Origin: Candidatus Nanohaloarchaea archaeon
Lineage (GTDB): Archaea; EX4484-52; GLR71
Direction: 5' to 3'
Assembly (NCBI GenBank): GCA_030594675.1
Contig: JAUVES010000046.1
Span: forward strand, 1 to 5,695
DNA length: 5,695 bases
Shown here piece by piece: positions 1 through 5,048 of this stretch (positions within the stretch are counted from its first letter, which is position 1; each line of letters opens with the position of its first letter). Position numbers and translations under genes: made by a program. Below the pieces are notes generated by a model. That model was not told where the DNA came from. It saw only the letters and a program-made list of their open reading frames with translations, and made no database searches.

Positions 1-102
1 CTTGACACGATACTTCTTGTCGCTGATGTTGAGAAGAAGCTTAAGTCTTCACGGCATGTCTTTCATCGGATGAAATCTAAGGTTTTTGGTTCAGGTAGAT
101 GA
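1..102 (+). CDS. 3' end of an unidentified gene (partial, 33 codons plus TGA)
   Basis: The frame starting at base 1 is open for 33 codons and ends at TGA (100-102). The translation (LDTILLVADVEKKLKSS..., ending in a basic tail with KSKVFGSGR) uses T-ending codons like the other plus-strand genes here. The Lys/Arg-rich C-terminus could bind nucleic acid or simply be a tail. The gene starts outside the window and no family is recognisable. It lies 49 nt upstream of the next gene, which has its own TATA box, so the two are probably separate transcription units. The coding call rests on reading frame and codon character only. Confidence 0.55.
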   Translation, partial: LDTILLVADVEKKLKSSRHVFHRMKSKVFGSGR

Positions 103-123
103 AGATTTGGATGCTTACAAACA

Positions 124-130
124 TTTATAA
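124..130 (+). promoter_or_regulatory. Archaeal TATA box for the 152-595 gene
   Basis: TTTATAA lies with its TATA core starting 26 nt before the ATG at 152. That is the expected distance from an archaeal TATA box to the transcription start, so the mRNA should be leaderless and begin at or next to this ATG. The sequence ACATTTATA here recurs before the last gene of the window (5524-5532). Confidence 0.6.
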
Positions 131-151
131 AGATTATTGAATACAAATTTA

Positions 152-595
152 ATGTTGTTTATGTACAGTAGTAATATTAGTGGGTCTAAGCTTGTAGTTC
201 TGAAATCTGAAATTGAGTATAAGAAGGACCTTATTGGTTTAAAGCTAGGAGAACTAGATTTTGATTCTGTTAATAAAAATGACTATGATGCGGGAATTGT
301 TGAGGCAACCGGTAATCAAGTGGAATATCTTGAACAATGCGGTGCTGTTAATGAAGTTGATGGTTACGTTTCAATGTTTTATAATGCGTTATGTGTTCTT
401 TATGATTGCTTAGGCAGTGGTGATGAGGAAAAGGTTTCATCTGCCATAATCGCGTATAAAAAGATTAATCCTCCTATTGATTCTGCTATCAGCTCTATGC
501 AGCTTGATGAGTTTGTGGCAGATAATGTTTTATTGGATTACATTGAAAAGGTATCAAAGCGCAGGGCTACAAAACGTCTGAATGAGATTGTATAA
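152..595 (+). CDS. Small acidic hypothetical protein (147 aa)
   Basis: I do not recognise this protein. It is an intact ORF of 147 residues, rich in Asp and Glu, and looks mostly helical after an N-terminal strand-like segment (residues 12-32). There is no convincing signal peptide or membrane segment; a modestly hydrophobic stretch at about residues 73-88 (YVSMFYNALCVLYDC) carries two cysteines. The C-terminus turns basic (KRRATKR, residues 136-142). The frame is open from a TTG at 137, but ATG 152 is preferred because it sits 26 nt after the TATA core and needs no leader. No Shine-Dalgarno sequence is visible. The gene is convergent with the TraB-family gene and their stop codons are separated by a single base, so transcripts must overlap unless termination is very sharp. 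Function is unknown. Confidence 0.7.
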   Translation: MLFMYSSNISGSKLVVLKSEIEYKKDLIGLKLGELDFDSVNKNDYDAGIVEATGNQVEYLEQCGAVNEVDGYVSMFYNALCVLYDCLGSGDEEKVSSAIIAYKKINPPIDSAISSMQLDEFVADNVLLDYIEKVSKRRATKRLNEIV

Positions 596-598
596 TCT
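585..598. terminator. Short inverted repeat over two convergent stop codons
   Basis: AGATT-GTAT-AATCT is a perfect 5-bp inverted repeat with a 4-nt loop. It covers the stop codon of the small acidic protein (593-595) and part of the stop codon of the TraB-family gene (599-597). Its position suggests a bidirectional end point, but the stem is weak and neither side has a T-run, so the terminator role is only a guess. Confidence 0.25.
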
Positions 599-1751
599 AA
601 AGAAGGCTTGCAAGATATGGCAGGGCAATTAATGTGCCTATGGTGCTGCCAAGGTTTGCCAGAGCTACTATAAGCAGAATTCTTGTCACCTTGTTTCTCC
701 AGAAGTCTGTTATTCCGTTTATGTCTTTGAGCGCTTCAAAATCTTTTACTTTTGGCTCTTTTAGCTTTGCTTCTGTCAGGCCTGCAAACCATCCTGCGGC
801 AAGCATGGGGTTTAAGGATGTGAGCGGGGCTACAAGGAATGCGACTGCGATCGTTATGGGATTTGCAAGGGCTATGAGTGCGCCCAATGCTGAAAGCGAT
901 CCGTTTATTATGAGCCATTTGAAGAGCATGTTCAATGTGACTTCTGTGCCGTGACCTATGAAGCCATATATTATGAGTGCAAGGAAAATTAATGGCACTG
1001 ACCAGGCAATGTATTTTGTCATGCTTCTTTTTTTTGGGATTTTTTCAAGGGATTTTAGATCTATGTTTTTCTTTATCTGTTTTTTTATGCCTTCAATGTG
1101 TCCTGCACCTACTACAGCTACTATCTTTTTTCCTTTTGAATCATTTATCTTCTGTGCTATGTAGGCGTCTCTTTCGTCTATGAGTACTTTTTTTGCGTTG
1201 GGTATCTGTTTTCCCAATTCTTTTAGCATCTGGTTTAATATGTCTTTCTCTTTCAATTTTTCTATGTCTTTTTTGTCAATGCTTTCATCTGTGAAAAATA
1301 TACCTTCGATAAGGCCTGCCAAAAGCTTCAGCTTTTCTTTAAAGGACATTATTATCCATGCTCTTTTCAAGGTTATCTGGATGTCTCTGTCTGCAAGATC
1401 AATTTTTATCTTATGTTTTTTTGCTATCTTTATCGCTTCAATCATCTCGCTGCCGGGCTTTACATTGACTTCTTTTCCCATCTTTTTTTCAAAGCCTGCC
1501 AGAAGTAGATTTGATAAGAAAAGGTATGTCTTGTTCTTTTTTATTATGTCTGTTATCTTTGTGTCTTCCCATCTTTTTCTTTTTGTTATTGCATCATATC
1601 TTGATTTGCACAGTTCTATACAGACTGTGTCGGGCTTTTCTTTTTCTATTGTTTCTTTTACCTGAGCTATGCTGTCTTTTGAGATGTGGGCTGTGCCTAC
1701 TAGAATTATGTTCTTGTCTTTTATTGTTATTTTCTCTATGTTTTTTTGCAT
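597..1751 (-). CDS. traB: TraB/PrgY-family membrane protein (archaeal TraB-like, 384 aa)
   Basis: This belongs to the TraB/PrgY/TIKI superfamily, named after enterococcal PrgY/TraB, which shut down peptide pheromone activity; TIKI relatives are metal-dependent proteases. What the archaeal members do is not settled. Two GxxH motifs of the fold are visible: GTAH at residues 19-22 (in VGTAHIS) and GAGH at 215-218. Also visible are IELCKSRY (45-52), ADRDI (120-124) and DERDAY (192-197). The C-terminal third is hydrophobic, with about four membrane segments (roughly 248-265, 275-295, 297-319 and 357-380). The region NPMLAAGWFAGLTEAKLKEP between the last two is typical of archaeal TraB proteins. 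Length fits the family. The frame extends to a TTG at 1760, but ATG 1751 is chosen because a TATA core begins 26 nt upstream. The catalytic domain is probably cytosolic since no signal peptide is seen. The gene lies downstream of eS6 but has its own promoter. Confidence 0.9.
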   Translation of the reverse strand: MQKNIEKITIKDKNIILVGTAHISKDSIAQVKETIEKEKPDTVCIELCKSRYDAITKRKRWEDTKITDIIKKNKTYLFLSNLLLAGFEKKMGKEVNVKPGSEMIEAIKIAKKHKIKIDLADRDIQITLKRAWIIMSFKEKLKLLAGLIEGIFFTDESIDKKDIEKLKEKDILNQMLKELGKQIPNAKKVLIDERDAYIAQKINDSKGKKIVAVVGAGHIEGIKKQIKKNIDLKSLEKIPKKRSMTKYIAWSVPLIFLALIIYGFIGHGTEVTLNMLFKWLIINGSLSALGALIALANPITIAVAFLVAPLTSLNPMLAAGWFAGLTEAKLKEPKVKDFEALKDINGITDFWRNKVTRILLIVALANLGSTIGTLIALPYLASLL

Positions 1752-1770
1752 AGAAATCAATGGAAGAATG

Positions 1771-1781
1771 AATTATAAAAA
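1771..1781 (-). promoter_or_regulatory. TATA box for the TraB-family gene
   Basis: Read on the minus strand, TTTTTATAATT has its TATA core starting at 1777, 26 nt before the ATG at 1751. This predicts a leaderless mRNA and supports the shorter start over the TTG at 1760. No Shine-Dalgarno sequence precedes either candidate. Confidence 0.6.
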
Positions 1782-1803
1782 GATAAGGGGGGAGGAGAGA
1801 TTA
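1776..1803 (-). terminator. Pyrimidine-rich tract after eS6, possible terminator
   Basis: After tandem TAA TAA stop codons, the minus strand runs through an almost pure pyrimidine tract (CTCTCCTCCCCCCTT at 1799-1785) into TTTTT at 1781-1777. Archaeal termination is driven mainly by U-rich stretches, so this could end the ribosomal operon just before the TraB promoter, with which it overlaps. No hairpin is present. Read-through into the TraB gene is equally possible. Confidence 0.3.
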
Positions 1804-2220
1804 TTATTTTTTCTCATCCTTTGACTCCTCTTCTGTTGTCTCTTCTTTTGCGCCAAGAAGCTCTTCAATCTTTTTAGGTCCTGCTTTTGTGATTTTTGTG
1901 TTTATCTGGGCAGTTATAGTGCTTACAGTATTTCCCCTTACACTTTTTCTTTTTCTTATCCCTTTATTGTATTTGTATCCCGGGCCTTTCTTTATCAGTA
2001 TCTTTTTTCTTGCAGCACCTTCTACATCTTTTCTCATGCTGAAACCGTCCTTGTCCGAGCCGCCTGTAATTTCTACTTTGTAGCCGGGAAGGCCAATTAT
2101 TCCTGCATCTATTGTATCGCCTATCTTCTTGTTCATCAGGCCTGAAACTGTCTTGTCTTCAAGCTCTCTCTGGTAGGATTTTCCTGTCTTTGGGTCGCCT
2201 ATTACAAATTTTACCATCAT
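1804..2220 (-). CDS. rps6e: Small-subunit ribosomal protein eS6 (S6e, 138 aa)
   Basis: This is archaeal ribosomal protein eS6, a component of the 30S subunit. The N-terminus VKFVIGDPKTGKSYQ (residues 3-17) and the signature ITGGSDKDGFSMRKDVEG (51-68) are hallmark sequences of the family, followed by the basic rRNA-binding stretch RKKILIKKGPGYK and IRKRKSVRGNTVS (88-100). The length is slightly above that of short archaeal forms because of an acidic, disordered-looking tail (about 125-138, rich in Glu, Lys and Asp). The start has three candidate ATGs (2226, 2220, 2217). ATG 2220 is chosen because the Shine-Dalgarno AAGGTGA ends 6 nt before it, while ATG 2226 would directly abut that site. It follows eL15 with a 14-nt gap and is surely co-transcribed with it. 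It ends with tandem TAA codons. Confidence 0.96.
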   Translation of the reverse strand: MMVKFVIGDPKTGKSYQRELEDKTVSGLMNKKIGDTIDAGIIGLPGYKVEITGGSDKDGFSMRKDVEGAARKKILIKKGPGYKYNKGIRKRKSVRGNTVSTITAQINTKITKAGPKKIEELLGAKEETTEEESKDEKK

Positions 2221-2226
2221 AATCAT

Positions 2227-2233
2227 TCACCTT
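2227..2233 (-). promoter_or_regulatory. Shine-Dalgarno site of eS6
   Basis: AAGGTGA matches the complement of the archaeal 16S rRNA tail (UCACCU). It starts 1 nt after the eL15 stop codon and decides between the three in-frame ATGs of eS6, favouring 2220. Confidence 0.75.
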
Positions 2234-2234
2234 C

Positions 2235-2819
2235 TTATTTTCCCAGCCTCTTATTGGCTCTTATTGAAGGGCGTATCTTTTCTGCGCCTCTTCCTTTTGT
2301 CCTTACAAGGCCTCTTCCTTTCCTGCCAGCTGATGTCTTTCCTCTGTTGACACGCCTTGTGTGTGCCTGTTCTGTTATCCATCCCACATCTTTGTCGGAT
2401 TTTATTGCAGGGTGGCTCTTGTCTACCATGATGACTTCATACCATTTGAATCTTCCGTCTTCTGCAACATAGTATGAGTTTAAGATTTCCATGTTAGGAT
2501 ATTTTCTCTGGACTTTTTCTTCTCCAATCCACTGGAGTGATTTTCCAGGATTGAATACTTTGTGCCCTGCTTTTTTTGGTTTTCTTCCTGCATGGTCTCT
2601 TGTTCTTTCTCTTCCACCACGGCCTATTCTTACTCTTGCGATGGCGAAACCCTGCTTTGCCTTATAGCCGAGGCTTCTTGCCCTGTCTATCCTTGTCGGA
2701 TATTCTACACGTTCAATCGTGCCAGTTCTTCTCCATTTGATTAACCTTTCCTGCCAAAGCGGTCCAAGGTTCTTTTTTGGAGTTTTCCATATTTTTTTAA
2801 TATATTTGTACATTCCCAT
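2235..2819 (-). CDS. rpl15e: Large-subunit ribosomal protein eL15 (L15e, 194 aa)
   Basis: This is archaeal ribosomal protein eL15, a basic 23S rRNA-binding protein of the 50S subunit. Diagnostic stretches are MYKYIKKIWKTPKK (residues 3-16), VEYPTRIDRARSLGYKAKQG (38-57), a Gly/Arg-rich loop IGRGGRERTR (65-74), GRKPKKAG (78-85), WYEVIMVDKSHPAIKSD (126-142) and the basic C-terminus. Length is normal for archaea. The frame is open to a GTG at 2828, but that codon lies inside the Shine-Dalgarno sequence. ATG 2819, 5 nt after AAGGTGA, is the likely start; ATG 2813 is a second possibility. It is the first gene of a two-gene operon with eS6. Its mRNA has a long leader that can pair with the ribosome-binding site (see the leader entry), so translational autoregulation is plausible but not shown. 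Confidence 0.97.
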   Translation of the reverse strand: MGMYKYIKKIWKTPKKNLGPLWQERLIKWRRTGTIERVEYPTRIDRARSLGYKAKQGFAIARVRIGRGGRERTRDHAGRKPKKAGHKVFNPGKSLQWIGEEKVQRKYPNMEILNSYYVAEDGRFKWYEVIMVDKSHPAIKSDKDVGWITEQAHTRRVNRGKTSAGRKGRGLVRTKGRGAEKIRPSIRANKRLGK

Positions 2820-2824
2820 TAAAT

Positions 2825-2831
2825 TCACCTT
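2825..2831 (-). promoter_or_regulatory. Shine-Dalgarno site of eL15
   Basis: AAGGTGA is identical to the site before eS6 and lies 5 nt before the ATG at 2819. It excludes the longer GTG start at 2828, which overlaps it. Part of it (GGTG, 2829-2826) can pair with upstream CGCC in the leader RNA. Confidence 0.8.
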
Positions 2832-2876
2832 ATCTGAATCTAATCCCGTTCAGGCGTTTTTCCGGGGTTATCCCGT
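2825..2876 (-). promoter_or_regulatory. Structured 5' leader of eL15 mRNA, possible autoregulatory element
   Basis: Within the leader, CGCC-UGAA (2856-2849) can pair with UUCA (2838-2835) and GGUG (2829-2826). This gives an 8-bp stem, including one G-U pair, with a 5-nt bulge (2834-2830) and a 10-nt loop CGGGAUUAGA. The GGUG is the core of the Shine-Dalgarno site, so this form would hide it. Upstream, CGGG (2875-2872) can pair with CCCG (2866-2863) around a 5-nt loop. The loop of the first hairpin carries a second CGGG (2848-2845), which could pair with the same CCCG instead. Two mutually exclusive states are therefore possible. Seen: the complementarities. Inferred: any regulatory role, perhaps binding of eL15 to its own mRNA. 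Confidence 0.4.
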
Positions 2877-2947
2877 ACTTATTTGTGCCCACATCCTAGG
2901 AACGTAATCTATTTTCAAGAATACGTATGATTTAGTTTAAAAAGAAG

Positions 2948-2956
2948 TTTTATAAA
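2948..2956 (-). promoter_or_regulatory. TATA box of the eL15-eS6 operon
   Basis: On the minus strand the sequence reads TTTATAAAA, a strong archaeal TATA box. Transcription should start near 2926-2928, giving a leader of about 107 nt before the eL15 ATG. This is the only gene in the window with a long leader of this kind. Confidence 0.6.
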
Positions 2957-2977
2957 GGTTTTGGATTTTGTTGGTTT

Positions 2978-3082
2978 TTATTCTGTACTTGTGTCTATGA
3001 GGCCAAGATATTCTAATATGCCTTCTGCGTATCTATCTCCTCGTTCTCTGTTTTTGATATCCTTTTCTAATTTATTTATATT
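2978..3082 (-). pseudogene. Orphan C-terminal gene fragment upstream of eL15
   Basis: The minus strand is open from 3103 down to a TAA at 2980-2978. From about 3082 it translates as a convincing, charged, helical protein end: NINKLEKDIKNRERGDRY followed by AEGILEYLGLIDTSTE. There is no ATG, GTG or TTG in frame before the upstream stop at 3106-3104, so as it stands it cannot be a normal gene. The best reading is the C-terminal remnant of a gene that once lay upstream of eL15 in the same direction, cut by the arrival of the plus-strand solenoid gene. I do not recognise the parent family. The alternatives are a tiny gene with a non-standard ATA/ATT start or a chance open frame. Confidence 0.4.
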
Positions 3083-3102
3083 AATCCAAAAGGAGTGAAA
3101 TG

Positions 3103-3111
3103 TTTATATAT
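3103..3111 (+). promoter_or_regulatory. TATA box inside the longest form of the solenoid-protein ORF
   Basis: TTTATATAT, preceded by a purine-rich GTGAAA that fits a BRE, lies downstream of the longest possible start (GTG 3095). Its core predicts transcription starting at about 3131-3134, where TTG 3131 and GTG 3134 are in frame. The motif is nearly palindromic and could also serve the minus strand. A second TATA-like sequence (TTTATATTAA, 3075-3084) lies upstream. Confidence 0.45.
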
Positions 3112-3133
3112 CTTTGGCGTCAAGGATTTGTTG

Positions 3134-4414
3134 GTGTTAAGTATTAGTTCTGGAGACTTGCGAAACAAAAACATTTTTAGGGGAGGAGATGAGTTTATTT
3201 ATGAAAATCCTTCATATATTAATAATCTTGAGAAGGGTGTGGTCAGTGCTGGTAGTATTAAACTTCGTTATGATGAAAGCGGTCTTGAATATGGCATATT
3301 AGGTCCGGAAAATGTTATTATATATGCTGATCAGGTAAGTGGACATTTTTTTGCTAATGGCTTTATGGGTGGTCTTGTTTCTGTCGGGGAAAATTCAGAT
3401 AGTGATATAGTATCTAAGGTTCCAAATGCATTTTCCAGACAGGTTGGAGGCTCTATAAAGTTTGGTAAAATTAAGGATGACATGATTGCTATAGAAAGAT
3501 ATAGTGGTGTGCTTGAAGGCTTTTCTGTTGTTGGAGGACATTTTGAGCGTGATAAAAAAGGCGGTGTTACTAGTATTCAAAAGGTTAGTGGATATAAGCC
3601 TTGGAAAAATAAGGATGGCGGTTTTGTATCTGTCGGAGAGTTTAAAGGCGAGGAGCCTTTTTTAGATATGAAATCCGGCCTTGCAATTGTCGGCAAACTT
3701 GAAAATAAGGGAGGAAATATTATTGGTTCTCATGATGGCGGAACAGTTATCACTTCTGATGCTTCATTGACAGATAATGATGCTATAAATGAAGAGTTAT
3801 TAGAGCAGGCATTGGTAATTACAGGAAAGAATTCCAGAAAAAAACTTAATGCATTTGCAGATAATGTACTTAAAAATCATACTGTGCCTTATCTTGTTGA
3901 GCAATATAATTCTGTTGTCTGGAACTGTATATATGAAAAGTACAATGATATGATGAAAAAAGGTCTTGATGACACTGATATTGATGATTTTAATAATTAT
4001 ATTAAAGAATGGATTGTGCCTGTAAATGTCAAAGATATATTGATATATTCTGATGAGGAAAGTATGATAGTGGATTATCAAGAAACTAAGAAGCAATTAC
4101 ATGAGAATAGAAATAAACTTTACCAATTTTCAATGCTTTCAGTTGTAAATAAAAAGATATCTAAACTTTCTAAGGATACACCTGATATTTTTAAGGGAAT
4201 CGTAAGTAAAGGTACTGATGAGCCTAACATCTTTGGTGCTATCCAGAGTTCAGTTAAAAATCTAAATTCTAAAAATGCAATAAAACTGTTTATGAAAGAT
4301 AAAAAAACGGGCGAATTAAATGTAGGTAGGCTTAATACATCTGAAGCTATGATAAAGATATCTGAAGAAGTATTTGGTATGAATATTTTTAAAGGACCAA
4401 AATCCTTTTTTTAA
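3134..4414 (+). CDS. Glycine-rich beta-solenoid-like protein with helical C-terminal domain (426 aa)
   Basis: No named family is recognised. The N-terminal half has recurring strand-turn units of the form GGxVxVG: GGLVSVG (79-85), GGSIKFG (105-111), EGFSVVGG (128-135), GGVTSI (143-148), GGFVSVG (162-168), SGLAIVG (181-187), GGNIIG (193-198) and GGTVIT (202-207). This resembles the GXGXG right-handed beta-helix seen in the C-terminal domain of glutamate synthase and in FwdC/FmdC, although the catalytic domains of those enzymes are absent. Residues from about 210 to 426 look mainly helical, rich in Lys, Asp and Asn, without membrane segments. No signal peptide is seen, so it is probably cytosolic. 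The frame is open back to GTG 3095 (439 aa), but a TATA box lies between 3103 and 3111, so GTG 3134 or TTG 3131 as a leaderless start is preferred. A scaffold or binding role is conceivable; function is unknown. Confidence 0.75.
   Translation: MLSISSGDLRNKNIFRGGDEFIYENPSYINNLEKGVVSAGSIKLRYDESGLEYGILGPENVIIYADQVSGHFFANGFMGGLVSVGENSDSDIVSKVPNAFSRQVGGSIKFGKIKDDMIAIERYSGVLEGFSVVGGHFERDKKGGVTSIQKVSGYKPWKNKDGGFVSVGEFKGEEPFLDMKSGLAIVGKLENKGGNIIGSHDGGTVITSDASLTDNDAINEELLEQALVITGKNSRKKLNAFADNVLKNHTVPYLVEQYNSVVWNCIYEKYNDMMKKGLDDTDIDDFNNYIKEWIVPVNVKDILIYSDEESMIVDYQETKKQLHENRNKLYQFSMLSVVNKKISKLSKDTPDIFKGIVSKGTDEPNIFGAIQSSVKNLNSKNAIKLFMKDKKTGELNVGRLNTSEAMIKISEEVFGMNIFKGPKSFF
4391..4412 (+). terminator. 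Hairpin plus T-run at the end of the solenoid gene
   Basis: AAAGGA (4391-4396) and TCCTTT (4403-4408) form a perfect 6-bp stem with a CCAAAA loop, followed directly by more T residues (to 4412) and another T-rich stretch at 4418-4422. The stem lies in the last codons of the gene and the T-run reaches the first base of the TAA stop codon. The T-rich end suits archaeal termination; the stem may be partly fortuitous. Confidence 0.45.
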
Positions 4415-4478
4415 TAATTTTTATATGATATATTTAAATTGCCTTTATGGCTACAAACAAATAAAAGAATTGCTTTAC

Positions 4479-4485
4479 TTATATG
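4479..4485 (+). promoter_or_regulatory. TATA-like box for the 4505-5011 gene
   Basis: TTATATG has its TATA core at 4480, 25 nt before ATG 4505, so a leaderless start is predicted. An upstream TATA-like cluster (TTTATATGATATATTTAAA, 4420-4438) could provide a second start near 4447. A transcript from there would carry a GGAG (4491-4494) 10 nt before the ATG. Confidence 0.45.
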
Positions 4486-4504
4486 TTGTAGGAGTCATGA
4501 TTAT

Positions 4505-5011
4505 ATGGAATACGAAATAAAACTTCTTGAAAGGGATGCAGTTGAAAAAGCTGAGAATGATGATGCGGTGAAAAAGGCTAAAGAAGATAATGATCTTTGC
4601 CTTGCTTCTGCCTTTGCTATGCTGACTACAGATAATGCTGTTCTTGACAGGTGGAATGTGAATTATTTCAATTCTGCAACTGATGAGCTTAGTAATTTTC
4701 TTGTCAAGCTTGATTCTGTTGAGTATATTGATACATCCAAAAGGGTGCATTCAACTGAGATAAAGCCGGTTGATGTTTCTGCGGTAGCTGTGCCTGTCAC
4801 AAAGGCGCTCTCTCATGCCAAGGATAAGGCTGAACTTGAGTTTAAGCGCGAGGCTTCAAAGATATTTATTACTTTACATAATAATGCTGAGCATAAGAAT
4901 GAGTGCTGGACAATAACTTTTTTCAGCAAGGATCTTTTTCTTTTCAAGATAAAGATTGATGCTGTTACAGGGAAGACTGTGAGTACTGAAGTCAAGCATA
5001 TGTTGCGGTGA
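4505..5011 (+). CDS. Hypothetical protein with a PepSY-like C-terminal end (168 aa)
   Basis: The family is not recognised. Residues 1-40 form a highly charged helical segment (KLLERDAVEKAENDDAVKKAKED), followed by a mixed region. Residues 133-168 read ECWTITFF...FKIKIDAVTGKTVSTEV. An aromatic-rich strand followed by IDAxTGK is the pattern that ends PepSY domains, which are often small inhibitory or regulatory modules. The match covers only the last strand pair, so it is suggestive only. There is no signal peptide or membrane segment, unlike many PepSY proteins. The frame extends upstream to TTG 4439 (190 aa), but that extension crosses the TATA box at 4479-4485 and has a different, Leu/Cys-rich character. 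ATG 4505 is therefore preferred. An out-of-frame ATG at 4497 closes after seven codons. The gene lies 90 nt after the solenoid gene. Confidence 0.7.
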   Translation: MEYEIKLLERDAVEKAENDDAVKKAKEDNDLCLASAFAMLTTDNAVLDRWNVNYFNSATDELSNFLVKLDSVEYIDTSKRVHSTEIKPVDVSAVAVPVTKALSHAKDKAELEFKREASKIFITLHNNAEHKNECWTITFFSKDLFLFKIKIDAVTGKTVSTEVKHMLR

Positions 5012-5048
5012 TTGTGTTTTTGATTGTGATGAATTAAAGATTTAAATA

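Noticed and set aside
634..954. Plus-strand open frame of 106 codons
   Set aside because: It lies antisense to the membrane segments of the TraB-family gene and has no promoter or coherent protein character.
1180..1665. Long plus-strand open frame of 161 codons, very hydrophobic and rich in Phe and Ser
   Set aside because: It is antisense to the clear TraB-family gene. The Phe/Ser richness simply reflects Lys/Glu/Ile codons read backwards.
1785..1800. Pure purine tract AAGGGGGGAGGAGAGA on the plus strand, considered as a plus-strand Shine-Dalgarno or a triplex-forming element
   Set aside because: No plus-strand gene starts after it, and a single 16-bp tract between two minus-strand genes is more simply an intergenic pyrimidine-rich mRNA tail.
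2832..2926. Possible tRNA or other structured RNA gene in the GC-richer stretch upstream of eL15
   Set aside because: No T-loop motif (GTTCGANTC), acceptor stem or 3' CCA pattern can be found. The stretch is better explained as the eL15 mRNA leader.
3800..4096. Minus-strand open frame of 98 codons, rich in Ile and His
   Set aside because: It is a shadow of the solenoid gene's helical domain; composition follows from the opposite strand.
5009..5028. Direct repeat TGATTGTG flanking a T-run after the PepSY-like gene, considered as an insertion footprint
   Set aside because: The copies are 8 nt long, 12 nt apart and low in complexity; nothing lies between them except TTTT.
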